Origin: Candidatus Dojkabacteria bacterium UBA5209
GTDB lineage: Bacteria > Patescibacteriota > Dojkabacteria > SC72
Length of the DNA: 13,474 bases
Direction: 5' to 3'
Assembly (NCBI GenBank): GCA_002412645.1
Contig: DHVL01000007.1
Span: forward strand, 5,136-18,609
The first letter of the stretch is position 1. Each line of letters begins with the position of its first letter. Under the pieces are notes generated by a model. It was not told where the DNA came from, searched no databases, and saw only the letters and a list, made by a program, of their open reading frames with translations. The translations under genes were made by a program, and so were the position numbers. Shown in pieces: positions 1 through 7,775 of the stretch.

Positions 1-900
1 TTGAATAAAAAGATGTTTTTACACTATGGAGATGTAACAGATGGTGCAAGTCTTACAAGATTAATAAATGAGATTAAGCCAGAAGAGATATATAATCTTG
101 CTGCTCAAAGTCATGTTCAGATATCTTTTGAATTACCAGAATTCACTGCAAATATTGATGCATTAGGTACATTAAGGCTATTAGAAGCTATACGTACTTT
201 AGGTATGGAAAAAGAGGTAAAACTGTATCAAGCTTCAACATCAGAACTGTATGGTAAGGTTGTAGAAACTCCTCAGTCTGAAACTACTCCCTTCTATCCT
301 CGTAGTCCATATGGTGTAGCCAAGTTATATGGTTTTTGGATAATAAAGAACTACAGGGAGGCATATGATATGTTTGCATGTAATGGGATATTGTTTAATC
401 ATGAATCAGAGAGAAGAGGTCATAACTTTGTAACGAGAAAGATAGTTACAGCACTTTGTAAGATTAAATTAGATATGCAAGATGTATTAGAGTTAGGTAA
501 TATGGATTCCAAAAGAGATTGGGGGTATGCTAAGGACTATGTAGAAGCAATGTGGTTAATGCTGCAGCAAGAGAAGCCAGAGGATTATGTAATAGCAACA
601 GGGCAGACACATACAGTAAGAGAGTTTGTAGAATTAACGTGTAAGAAATTAGGATTTGATATTGTATGGGAAGGTAAGGGAGTAGATGAGGTTGGTAAGG
701 ATAAGAAGACAGGAAAGGTATTAGTAAAGATTAATCCTAAGTATTTTAGACCTACAGAGGTAGATCTACTATTAGGAGATCCTTCTAAAGCAGAGAAAGA
801 TTTTGGATGGAAATCAAAAACATCCTTAGAAGAGTTAGTAGATATTATGGTAGAGAGTGATCTGGAGAAATTGAAGAAGGATGGAGAAGCTTACTTTTAA
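1..900 (+). CDS. gmd: GDP-mannose 4,6-dehydratase, 5'-truncated by the window edge
   Basis: Converts GDP-D-mannose to GDP-4-keto-6-deoxy-D-mannose in the cytoplasm, the first committed step to GDP-L-fucose and related 6-deoxy sugars. The visible 299 residues align from memory with the family from its 'LHYGD' segment onward (residues 7-11). Signatures seen are STSELYG (79-85), the YxxxK pair Y104/K108, NHESERRG (133-140, usually NHESPRRG), a GNMDSKRDWG stretch and the late KYFRPTEV segment. The N-terminal glycine-rich NAD(P)-binding strand, about 55-60 residues, is missing. The TTG at position 1 is therefore an internal leucine codon and not a start; the gene continues to the left. The next gene follows after 11 bp and encodes the following pathway enzyme, so the two are almost certainly cotranscribed. 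Identity is very secure; only the 5' end is unknown. Confidence 0.96.
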   Translation: MNKKMFLHYGDVTDGASLTRLINEIKPEEIYNLAAQSHVQISFELPEFTANIDALGTLRLLEAIRTLGMEKEVKLYQASTSELYGKVVETPQSETTPFYPRSPYGVAKLYGFWIIKNYREAYDMFACNGILFNHESERRGHNFVTRKIVTALCKIKLDMQDVLELGNMDSKRDWGYAKDYVEAMWLMLQQEKPEDYVIATGQTHTVREFVELTCKKLGFDIVWEGKGVDEVGKDKKTGKVLVKINPKYFRPTEVDLLLGDPSKAEKDFGWKSKTSLEELVDIMVESDLEKLKKDGEAYF

Positions 901-911
901 TCAATATTTAA

Positions 912-1850
912 ATGAAAAGAGATTCTAAGATATTAGTTTTAGGTTCAACTGGTTTAGTTGGTTCCTCAATTGTTCGAGTTCTTGAGGCTAAAGGTTTTAA
1001 GAATATATTAAAGCCAAAGCATAGTGATGTTAATCTGATTGAGAAAGAGCAAGTTGATAAATATATTGAGAATAATAAACCAGATTATGTATTTATGGTT
1101 GCTGGCCTTGTTGGTGGAATTATGGGTAATAAAAAAGCTAATGCAGAGTTTTTGTATGTAAATAGTTTAATGATTCTTAATTTGCTTGAAGCATTAAAAA
1201 TCTTTGCACCTAAAGCTAAGCTTTTATATACAGGATCTACCTGTGTATATCCCAAAGAGAATCCTCAGCCTATTAACGAGGATAGATTACTTGTTGGTCC
1301 TCTAGAAGAGAGTAATAAAGGATATGCTATTGCTAAGATAGTGGGTGTAATTGGTGGGCAATTGTATAGAGAGCAGTATGGGATGGATATAATCTCTGTT
1401 ATGCCAACTAATATGTATGGACTTAATGATAATTATGATTTAGTTGGAGGACACTTTTTACCTTCATTAATAAAGAAATTTGTAGATGCTAAAGAGAATA
1501 ATCTCGAAGAAATAGAATTTTGGGGTAGTGGGAAACCAAGAAGAGAAGCCCTCTTCGTAGATGATTGTGCTGAGGCATGTATCTACCTTATGCAAAACTA
1601 TTCTGACAATGAAATTGTTAACATAGGTACCGGTATCGACTACTCAATCGAGGAGTTCGTTAATATGATGAAGAAATTAACAGGATACAAGGGTAATATT
1701 GTTTGGGATAGGGAGAAACCTGATGGAACAATGTTAAAACAGACGGATATTTCTAGATTAAAAAATATTATGCCAAACTACTCTCCTCGAGGCTTCGAAG
1801 AAGGGGTTAAGATTGTATTAGAGAAAGATTTCAATTTTAAAGTCAGCTAA
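912..1850 (+). CDS. fcl: GDP-L-fucose synthase (GDP-4-keto-6-deoxymannose 3,5-epimerase/reductase)
   Basis: Epimerises at C3 and C5 and reduces the 4-keto group of the Gmd product with NADPH to give GDP-L-fucose. Seen in the 312 aa: the Rossmann glycine motif GSTGLVG (11-17), VAGLVGGIMGN (63-73), GSTCVYP (108-114), YAIAK (138-142) and PTNMYG (165-170). Compared with the known E. coli enzyme, the catalytic Ser, Cys, Tyr, Lys and His correspond to S109, C111, Y138, K142 and H181, all present. Length is normal for the family. The ATG start lies 11 bp after the gmd stop, and the glycine motif sits at the expected distance from it. No Shine-Dalgarno sequence precedes it (AATATTTAA), so coupling or an SD-independent mechanism is likely. 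Roughly 1540-1690 is visibly richer in C and G at third positions than the surroundings, possibly a recombination patch. Confidence 0.95.
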   Translation: MKRDSKILVLGSTGLVGSSIVRVLEAKGFKNILKPKHSDVNLIEKEQVDKYIENNKPDYVFMVAGLVGGIMGNKKANAEFLYVNSLMILNLLEALKIFAPKAKLLYTGSTCVYPKENPQPINEDRLLVGPLEESNKGYAIAKIVGVIGGQLYREQYGMDIISVMPTNMYGLNDNYDLVGGHFLPSLIKKFVDAKENNLEEIEFWGSGKPRREALFVDDCAEACIYLMQNYSDNEIVNIGTGIDYSIEEFVNMMKKLTGYKGNIVWDREKPDGTMLKQTDISRLKNIMPNYSPRGFEEGVKIVLEKDFNFKVS

Positions 1851-2807
1851 ATGAAAATACTACTAACAGGTACAGCAGGATTCATAGGGCATAACCTAGC
1901 TAAGGTATTACTTGAAAGGGGTGATACTGTAATAGGTATAGATAACTTTAATGATTACTACGAAGTAAGTTTAAAAGAAGATAGGAATAAAGAATTAGAG
2001 AAATATCCTAAGTTTAAACTGTATAGAATAGATATATCTAATCTAAAAGATTTAAAGAAGATATTTGAAGAGAATGATATAGATAGGGTGTGTCATTTAG
2101 CAGCACAAGCAGGTGTTAGATATTCAATAGATAATCCATATGTATATGCAGATAGTAATATGGTTGGGTTTGTTAATATAATAAACTTAACTAAAGATAA
2201 AGGTATTAAACACTTTGTATATGCATCATCTAGTAGTGTATATGGTGATACAGGAGAAATACCATTTACTGAAACACAAGATGTAAACAATCCAATATCA
2301 TTGTATGCAGCTAGTAAAAGATCTAATGAGTTAATAGCATATACATATCATCATTTGTTTGGATTAAGAACAATAGGGTTGAGATTCTTTACAGTATATG
2401 GACCATGGGGAAGACCAGATATGGCAATATTTAAGTTTGCAGATAAGATGAGTAAAGGAGAAGAGATACCTGTATTTAATTACGGTAAGGATATGAAGAG
2501 AGATTTTACATATGTAGATGATATTGTAGATGGTGTAGTAAGAGCTATTGATTGTGAATATGAGAATGAAATCTTTAACTTAGGTAAGGGTAGTCCTGAT
2601 GAGTTAGGAGAGATGATAGAGATATTAGAGAGATATATGGGTATTAAGGCTAAGAAAAAACTACTACCTATGCAAAAGGGTGATGTATTGATAACATATT
2701 CTAATACTAATAAGGCTAAAGAGATGTTAGGATATGATCCTAAGACTACATTAGAGAATGGTATAGAGAGGTTTGTTGAGTGGTATAAGGGGTATTATAA
2801 ATTGTAG
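1851..2807 (+). CDS. UDP-glucuronate 4-epimerase (UDP-galacturonate synthesis)
   Basis: NAD-dependent extended SDR epimerase, predicted to interconvert UDP-glucuronate and UDP-galacturonate in the cytoplasm, supplying an acidic sugar. Features seen in 318 aa: GTAGFIG (7-13), NFNDYYEVSLKE (32-43), LAAQAGVRYS (83-92), SSSSVYG (126-132), catalytic Y152 and K156 (YAASK), YGPWGRPDMA (183-192) and RDFTYVDD (217-224). The NDYYxVSLK, QAGVRYS and GPWGRPDM signatures mark the glucuronate epimerase group (CapI/GaE-like) more than UDP-glucose 4-epimerases, though substrate is inferred. The ATG directly abuts the TAA of fcl (TAAATG), so translation is probably by reinitiation. Codon use is strongly A-biased: I count ATA for 21 of 26 isoleucines, unlike the flippase further on. 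No UDP-glucose dehydrogenase to make UDP-GlcA lies in the window. Confidence 0.9.
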   Translation: MKILLTGTAGFIGHNLAKVLLERGDTVIGIDNFNDYYEVSLKEDRNKELEKYPKFKLYRIDISNLKDLKKIFEENDIDRVCHLAAQAGVRYSIDNPYVYADSNMVGFVNIINLTKDKGIKHFVYASSSSVYGDTGEIPFTETQDVNNPISLYAASKRSNELIAYTYHHLFGLRTIGLRFFTVYGPWGRPDMAIFKFADKMSKGEEIPVFNYGKDMKRDFTYVDDIVDGVVRAIDCEYENEIFNLGKGSPDELGEMIEILERYMGIKAKKKLLPMQKGDVLITYSNTNKAKEMLGYDPKTTLENGIERFVEWYKGYYKL

Positions 2808-2815
2808 AAATTCTC

Positions 2816-3904
2816 ATGAGAAAAGAAATACTAAATATAGTCACAACTCCATATTTAATCCCTAAGGGATCCTCTCTAAGAGTGGATTCTGTTTTAAAGA
2901 AACTCTCTAAAAACAATAACGTTGATTTACTTGTATATCCAATTGGTGAGAATCCTAAGTATGAGAATGTAAATATAATAAGGGTAGGTAATAAAAAAAA
3001 TACTAAGTTAGGAGTTAGTGAAATTAGCTTAAAGAAAATACTCTTAGATACTAGAGTTCTTTTTAAGGCTTTCTCTTTAATGTCTAAAAATAAGTATGAC
3101 ATTGTTCATTGTGAAGATTTTGAAGCTGCTTTTGTAGGCTCGATACTGTCTCTTTTCTTTAGGAAATCTAGATATGTATATGATTTACATAATACGATTG
3201 TAGATAATCTAAGAATTACTAATAAGCCTAAGATATTAATCAAGATATTTGGATTAATATCAAGATTTGTTTACTCTCGTTTTGATTTGATTATTGCTAA
3301 TTGGAAGATATATGGAAATATTGGAAAGAAAAAGACATTTTTACTTTATGATGAATCAAACTTAGAAATAGAAGAGACAGAGATTCCAACAAAAAGAAAA
3401 TATTTAGCATACAGTGGTAATTTTAAGAGATATCAAGGTGTAGATGAGTTTATTAAAGTATATTCAGAAGTAAATCCTAGCTACGATTTAGTCTTAATCG
3501 GAGAATTTACAGAAGAGATTAAATCATTAGTTTTAGAATTAGGAATGGAAGAAAGGATTCATTTTACAGGAGTATTAGATATAAAAAAATCTAACTATAT
3601 CCTTAGTAAAGCTATGTACTGTCTAATACCTAGAACGAGTGGTGAACAACCTGGTTTGAAAATGATTCATCATATTATGTTGGGTAAAGCCTCTCTTGCA
3701 ACGAATATTTCTGCTAATACAGAAGTTCTAAAAAACGAGTATAATAGCTTGTTGTATTCTAATAAGAAAGAGTTGGTAGGTATATTGAAGGGTATTGATA
3801 CTGGAGAAATAGTGGAAGAAGACTTAGAAAAGGGTATATTACAGTCTCAGAAAGAGATAAGAAAGATTTGGAGTCAAGAATATTTTGATAAGAACTATTT
3901 CTAG
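2816..3904 (+). CDS. GT4-like (GT-B fold) glycosyltransferase
   Basis: Predicted cytoplasmic or membrane-associated transferase that moves a sugar from a nucleotide donor onto the growing lipid-linked repeat unit. The 362 aa have the two-lobed layout of GT-B enzymes. In the N-terminal lobe, YDIVHCED (94-101) and YDLHNT (122-127) are typical of GT4 acceptor-side strands. In the C-terminal lobe, YSGNFKRYQGVDEFI (199-213) corresponds to the usual 'G.l...KG.d..i' element. The stretch 272-292, containing GLKMIHHIMLGKAS, sits where the donor-binding E-x7-E region normally lies, but the canonical two glutamates are not clearly kept, so the enzyme is divergent. Specificity cannot be read from sequence. 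It starts 8 bp after the epimerase stop without an SD sequence. Its codon use is intermediate between the flanking gene sets. Confidence 0.8.
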   Translation: MRKEILNIVTTPYLIPKGSSLRVDSVLKKLSKNNNVDLLVYPIGENPKYENVNIIRVGNKKNTKLGVSEISLKKILLDTRVLFKAFSLMSKNKYDIVHCEDFEAAFVGSILSLFFRKSRYVYDLHNTIVDNLRITNKPKILIKIFGLISRFVYSRFDLIIANWKIYGNIGKKKTFLLYDESNLEIEETEIPTKRKYLAYSGNFKRYQGVDEFIKVYSEVNPSYDLVLIGEFTEEIKSLVLELGMEERIHFTGVLDIKKSNYILSKAMYCLIPRTSGEQPGLKMIHHIMLGKASLATNISANTEVLKNEYNSLLYSNKKELVGILKGIDTGEIVEEDLEKGILQSQKEIRKIWSQEYFDKNYF

Positions 3905-3931
3905 AATCTACTAAATTAAATATTGAGACAT

Positions 3932-4744
3932 ATGAAAAAACCAAAGATATCGATTATCACAGTTTCCTGGAATGATGGGGCAACAATTGGTAAAACAATA
4001 GAATCTGTAATTAATCAAAACTATAAAAATATAGAACATATAATAATAGATGGAGCATCAAATGATGAGACCTTAGATATTATTAAAACATATGAAGATT
4101 TTATTGCGTATTGGATTAGTGAGCCTGACAGTGGAATATATGCAGCTATGAACAAAGGTATTCAAGCGTCTACTGGCGATGTTTTATATTTCTTGAATGC
4201 TGACGATGTTTTTGTTGACAGTAAAGTTCTTACAGAGATAGCAGAAGTTTTCTCCTTAAATCCACAAGTTGATTATGTCTATGGGGGCATTTTTTATAAA
4301 GATCCCTACGGAGTTAAAAACTATAATTTGCTTATGATGGAAGAAATTAGCGAAAGCGATTTTATCAAGGGTAAAATGATAAGACATCAAGCTCTGTTTG
4401 TGAAAAGAGAGATTTTTAGAGAGCTCAAGAACTTCAATGAGAATTTGAGAATAGCTTCTGATTTGGATTTTGAATATAAAATGCTCAAGAGTAAAAAGAA
4501 GGGTCTATTTGTAAAAAGAGTGATTACTATAATGTCTTCAGATGGCATATCATCAAATATAGACGCTTGCCTTATTGAGAAAACCCAATTAATGAGAAAG
4601 TATTTTGGGGGTTCTGTCGCGGTGAAATACAAAATTTACAGATCTTTTAAAAATAGAATATTAAAATTTTTAATGGCCACAGGTCTAATCAAAGGGGTTC
4701 TTTTTCTACGTAAATTATTAAATATTAGAAAAACCCTTTATTAA
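3932..4744 (+). CDS. GT2 family glycosyltransferase
   Basis: Inverting GT-A transferase expected to add one sugar to the undecaprenyl-linked repeat unit on the cytoplasmic face. In 270 aa: KISIITVSWND (5-15) is the first nucleotide-binding strand, IDGASNDET (39-47) is the classical D-G-x-S-x-D-x-T site, SEPDSGIYAAMNKGI (63-77) is shared with WcaE-like members, and NADD (89-92) is the metal-binding DxD equivalent. RHQALFVKREIF and ASDLDFEYKM farther on match the acceptor and catalytic-base region. I chose the ATG at 3932 because it puts the first strand at residue 5; an in-frame TTG nine bases upstream (3923) would add only MRH and has no SD. A C-terminal basic and hydrophobic tail (about 225-262) may contact the membrane. 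The gap to the previous gene is 27 bp. Confidence 0.87.
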   Translation: MKKPKISIITVSWNDGATIGKTIESVINQNYKNIEHIIIDGASNDETLDIIKTYEDFIAYWISEPDSGIYAAMNKGIQASTGDVLYFLNADDVFVDSKVLTEIAEVFSLNPQVDYVYGGIFYKDPYGVKNYNLLMMEEISESDFIKGKMIRHQALFVKREIFRELKNFNENLRIASDLDFEYKMLKSKKKGLFVKRVITIMSSDGISSNIDACLIEKTQLMRKYFGGSVAVKYKIYRSFKNRILKFLMATGLIKGVLFLRKLLNIRKTLY

Positions 4745-4785
4745 CCTAGATTATATAGGTATATTGTAAGCATATTGAGATTATA

Positions 4786-6123
4786 ATGATTTTAGAGTCG
4801 ATTCAAGAAAAAATAAATAAAAATACAAAATTAAGGTTAATTATTAATAATATTAATTGGCTCACTTTTGGCATTTTATTAAGGAATTTTGTTGGGATTT
4901 TAGTAATTGCTTTTATAGCAAGAAATTTTGGCCCAGAGAAATTTGGCCTTATGAATTATGCTTTGGCATTTGTAGCCTTATTCTCAATTTTCTCAACTTT
5001 AGGTCTTGATGATTTAGTTATTAGAGAACTAGTTAATAAGCCACAAAAGAGGGGAGACTATTTGGGGTCTACTTTCTTTTTGAAGAGTCTAGGCTCTATT
5101 CTAATGGTTCTTTTCTCTCTTATTGCAATAATTGTTTTAGAGAAAGATTCTGTAGAAACAAGGTCTTTAGTCCTGATTCTTTCTCTTGGATATCTTTTTA
5201 AACCTTTTGATGTTATAGATTTTTTCTTTCAATCCGAAGTTAACTCCAAACTTGCTGTTCTTTCTCGTTCTTATGCCTTCATTTTTACTACGTTCGTTAG
5301 AATTTTAATGGTAATAAAAAATGTAAGTCTAGTTACTTTTATGTTTTCATATACTCTCGACCTTTTTCTTATTGCTGTCTTTTTGGTTTATTTCTATTCA
5401 AGGAAGAATCATTGGAAAGAGATTAAATTAAGGTTGGATAAATTTATAATTATAGAGCTACTAAAAAACTCTTGGCCACTTTTCCTTGCTAGTATTGCAA
5501 TAATTTTATATATGAAAATAGATCAAATATTTATAGGAATCTTTTTGGGTGACGAAGCATTAGGTTTATATTCATCAGCTGCTAAGATTTCAGAAGCTTG
5601 GTATTTTTTGCCGGTAATTATAATGAGTTCTGTTTTTCCGGCGATACTTAGTGCGAAAAGAAAAGACAAAAACTTGTATAAACAGCGCCTAGAAACCTTA
5701 TATGGTATTTTTACTTGGTTTACTATCTTTGTTGCTTGTATTGTAACTTTCACGGCACCATTAATCATTAGGATTCTTTATGGAGTAGAGTACAGTGGAG
5801 CATCTTCCGTTCTTGCTCTTCACATATGGGCTGGTGTTGGGGTTTTTCTCGGAACAGCTAGCAGTAAATATTTAATTTCGGAAAATCTCACAAAGATTTC
5901 TCTTTATAGAACTGTAATTGGAGCAATTTTAAATATTATTTTAAATATTTTGTTAATTCCAAGGTTTGGAATCGTAGGCGCAGCAATGAGTACTGTGATA
6001 TCATATATAGTATCCACATTCTCTGTGTTATTATTCCCAAGCAGTAGAGATGTAGGTATATCAATGTTAAAGAGTTTTAATATATTTAAAACCTTTAATA
6101 ATTTAGTAAAGATGATAAGATAA
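4786..6123 (+). CDS. Wzx-type polysaccharide flippase (MOP/MATE-like exporter)
   Basis: Integral membrane protein predicted to flip the lipid-linked oligosaccharide from the cytoplasmic to the outer face of the membrane. The 445 aa consist of many hydrophobic segments (about 12, as usual for this superfamily), and the length is typical. The diagnostic N-terminal block is seen at about 34-82: GILLRNFVGILVIAFIARNFG, then PEKFGLMNYALAF, then LGLDDLVIREL. It is followed by a second half with the same character, including a SWPLFLASIAIILYMKIDQI-type helix (about 229-249). It starts after a 41-bp gap with no SD. A TATAAT hexamer overlaps the ATG (TATAATG) and cannot serve this start. Isoleucine is mostly ATT (13 ATT to 3 ATA in the first ~115 codons), opposite to the 1851 gene. 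A second flippase-like gene begins at 13311. Confidence 0.92.
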   Translation: MILESIQEKINKNTKLRLIINNINWLTFGILLRNFVGILVIAFIARNFGPEKFGLMNYALAFVALFSIFSTLGLDDLVIRELVNKPQKRGDYLGSTFFLKSLGSILMVLFSLIAIIVLEKDSVETRSLVLILSLGYLFKPFDVIDFFFQSEVNSKLAVLSRSYAFIFTTFVRILMVIKNVSLVTFMFSYTLDLFLIAVFLVYFYSRKNHWKEIKLRLDKFIIIELLKNSWPLFLASIAIILYMKIDQIFIGIFLGDEALGLYSSAAKISEAWYFLPVIIMSSVFPAILSAKRKDKNLYKQRLETLYGIFTWFTIFVACIVTFTAPLIIRILYGVEYSGASSVLALHIWAGVGVFLGTASSKYLISENLTKISLYRTVIGAILNIILNILLIPRFGIVGAAMSTVISYIVSTFSVLLFPSSRDVGISMLKSFNIFKTFNNLVKMIR

Positions 6124-6146
6124 AATAAGATTAAAGCTATAAATAT

Positions 6147-7064
6147 ATGCGATTAGCACCTATTGTTTTGTTTGTTTTTAATAGGCCAGAGCATACTCGA
6201 AAAACTGTAGAAGCGTTATCAAAAAATGTGCTCGCAAAAGAAAGTGAACTGTATGTATATTCTGATAGTTATAGAAATTCAGAGGAGAAAGATCTTGTTA
6301 GTAAGGTCCGCAATTATATTAAAACAATAAAAGGTTTTAAAAAAGTACATATAATTGAGAGAGAGAAAAACTATGGTCTCGCGAAATCTGTAATTTGGGG
6401 TGTTTCTGATGTCCTTAAAAAATCTTCTCGAGTTATCGTTTTGGAGGATGATTTAATTACGTCAAGTTTTTTTTTGCAATATATGAATGAATTACTTGAA
6501 AAGTATGAGAATGAGAAAAAAGTATATTCTATTACAGGATTTGGATATAACACAGATATAATGCAGATTCCTCCAGATTATCCTTATGATATATACTTTT
6601 CTCCTCGAGCAGCCTCTTGGAGTTGGGCAACTTGGTCTGACCGATGGAAGTCTGTAGATTGGGAAGTCTCAGATTATGAGAACTTCAAAAAAGATCGTAA
6701 AAAGAATGAAGAATTTAAAAAATCTGGAGAAGATGTGACAATAATGTTGGAAAAGCAGATGCAAGGATTAATAGATTCTTGGGCTATTAGGTGGGCTTAT
6801 CATCACTATAAAATGGGAGCATATTGTATATATCCAGTTAAATCATACATAAACAATATCGGATTTGATGGGAGCGGTGTTCATTGTGGAACTAGTGAAA
6901 GATTTAACAATCACATATTAAATATTTCTCTCAACATTTCAATACCAGAAGTTGTTGAGTTAGATCCCGTGATAATGAAAAATTTTCAAAAAATTTTTAA
7001 AAGGAATCTATTCAAAAAATTATATTTCGATTTTTTATTAAAACATGTTAAAAAATTTTTTTAA
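6147..7064 (+). CDS. GT-A fold glycosyltransferase (GT2/GNT-I-like) with LEDD motif
   Basis: Predicted nucleotide-sugar transferase of a group common in surface-polysaccharide loci. In 305 aa: PIVLFVFNRPEHTRKTVEAL (5-24) is a typical first strand and helix; NYGLAKSVIWGV (75-86) precedes VIVLEDDL (96-103), whose E-D-D is the metal/nucleotide-binding acidic motif (GNT-I uses EDD in the same place). SWSWATWSDRW (157-167) is a tryptophan-rich block characteristic of this family, and FDGSGVHCG (240-248) closes the catalytic domain. The last 60 residues are basic and hydrophobic. There is a T9 run at 6467-6475 inside the gene. The 3' end overlaps the methyltransferase gene by 20 bp in another frame, so the two are probably translationally coupled. 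The acceptor and donor cannot be inferred. Confidence 0.8.
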   Translation: MRLAPIVLFVFNRPEHTRKTVEALSKNVLAKESELYVYSDSYRNSEEKDLVSKVRNYIKTIKGFKKVHIIEREKNYGLAKSVIWGVSDVLKKSSRVIVLEDDLITSSFFLQYMNELLEKYENEKKVYSITGFGYNTDIMQIPPDYPYDIYFSPRAASWSWATWSDRWKSVDWEVSDYENFKKDRKKNEEFKKSGEDVTIMLEKQMQGLIDSWAIRWAYHHYKMGAYCIYPVKSYINNIGFDGSGVHCGTSERFNNHILNISLNISIPEVVELDPVIMKNFQKIFKRNLFKKLYFDFLLKHVKKFF

Positions 7065-7758
7065 TAAAATTACTTCCAGAATAACTAAGGAATTCGAGTA
7101 TTTGTATACAAAAATAAAAATTAATCAGTATCCAAATATTAGACCTCTATGGGTAGGTAATAAGTATGGAGGGTTCTTTATTTATCAAGAAAGTATTAGT
7201 CCTCAGTCAGTTATTTACTCCTTTGGAATTGGAGAAGATACCTCTTTTGATGAAGAAATGATTCGCTTGTTTGGAGTTAAAATATTTGCCTTTGATCCTA
7301 CCCCCAGAGCAATTAAGTGGATAAAGAAAAAAAATAACAAGAAAATAATTTTTTCAAGTTATGGAATAGACATTGAAAATACAGAGAGAGTATTCTTTAT
7401 GCCTAAGAATCCTACTTTTGTTAGTGGGAGCCTAGTAAAAACGGACAATGTCGGTGAGGAATACATTAAAGTGAAAGTGAAAAATCTTGAAACAATAATG
7501 AAAGAGAAGGGACATAATAAATTGGATGTTCTCAAGATTGATATTGAAGGATCAGAATATGAAATTCTCGAACAAGTTCTCGAAAAAAAAATTCAGATAG
7601 ATCAAATTCTTGTTGAATTTCATGATCGCTTCGTTAAAAAAGGAACTCTACGCAGAAGGAAATTAATAAAAGACTTAGAAAAAGCAGGATATATTGTTCT
7701 TGCTGTCTCTGAATCTTTTCAAGAGTTTTCTTTTATAAAAAAAACATTAACGGATTAA
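7045..7758 (+). CDS. FkbM family SAM-dependent methyltransferase
   Basis: Likely O-methylates a sugar hydroxyl of the polysaccharide, as FkbM-type enzymes in glycan loci are thought to do. In 237 aa: YSFGIGEDTSFD (58-69) is the SAM-binding glycine motif I of this family, FAFDPTP (81-87) is the acidic motif II that binds the ribose, LKIDIEGSEYE (163-173) is the defining FkbM D-x-E-G-x-E block, and ILVEFHDRF (188-196) follows. Length is normal for a single domain. The ATG at 7045 lies 20 bp inside the end of the previous gene and is followed at once by an A6T7 run (7050-7062). No SD is present, so expression probably depends on translation of the upstream gene. The exact acceptor is unknown. 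Confidence 0.88.
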   Translation: MLKNFFNKITSRITKEFEYLYTKIKINQYPNIRPLWVGNKYGGFFIYQESISPQSVIYSFGIGEDTSFDEEMIRLFGVKIFAFDPTPRAIKWIKKKNNKKIIFSSYGIDIENTERVFFMPKNPTFVSGSLVKTDNVGEEYIKVKVKNLETIMKEKGHNKLDVLKIDIEGSEYEILEQVLEKKIQIDQILVEFHDRFVKKGTLRRRKLIKDLEKAGYIVLAVSESFQEFSFIKKTLTD

Positions 7759-7775
7759 TTTAAATATTTTGAAGA

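Noticed and set aside
1..3. TTG at the first base as a start codon for gmd
   Set aside because: The protein would lack the NAD(P)-binding glycine motif and first ~55 residues that Gmd always has, so the frame must continue to the left.
2746..3102. Minus-strand frame of 118 codons
   Set aside because: It lies opposite the well-supported epimerase end and GT4-like gene, has no recognisable motif, and looks like a shadow.
3923..3931. TTG start adding MRH to the GT2 protein
   Set aside because: The ATG at 3932 gives the usual short lead before the first GT2 strand, and no ribosome-binding signal supports the TTG.
4745..4785. CCTA...TAGG inverted repeat as a terminator in the gap before the flippase
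   Set aside because: The stem is only four pairs and no T-run follows in a useful position.
3921..4788. ATATTGAGA repeated just upstream of the starts at 3932 and 4786 as a regulatory motif
   Set aside because: The same nine bases occur inside fcl at 1063-1071 with no start nearby, and two hits in AT-rich DNA are within chance.
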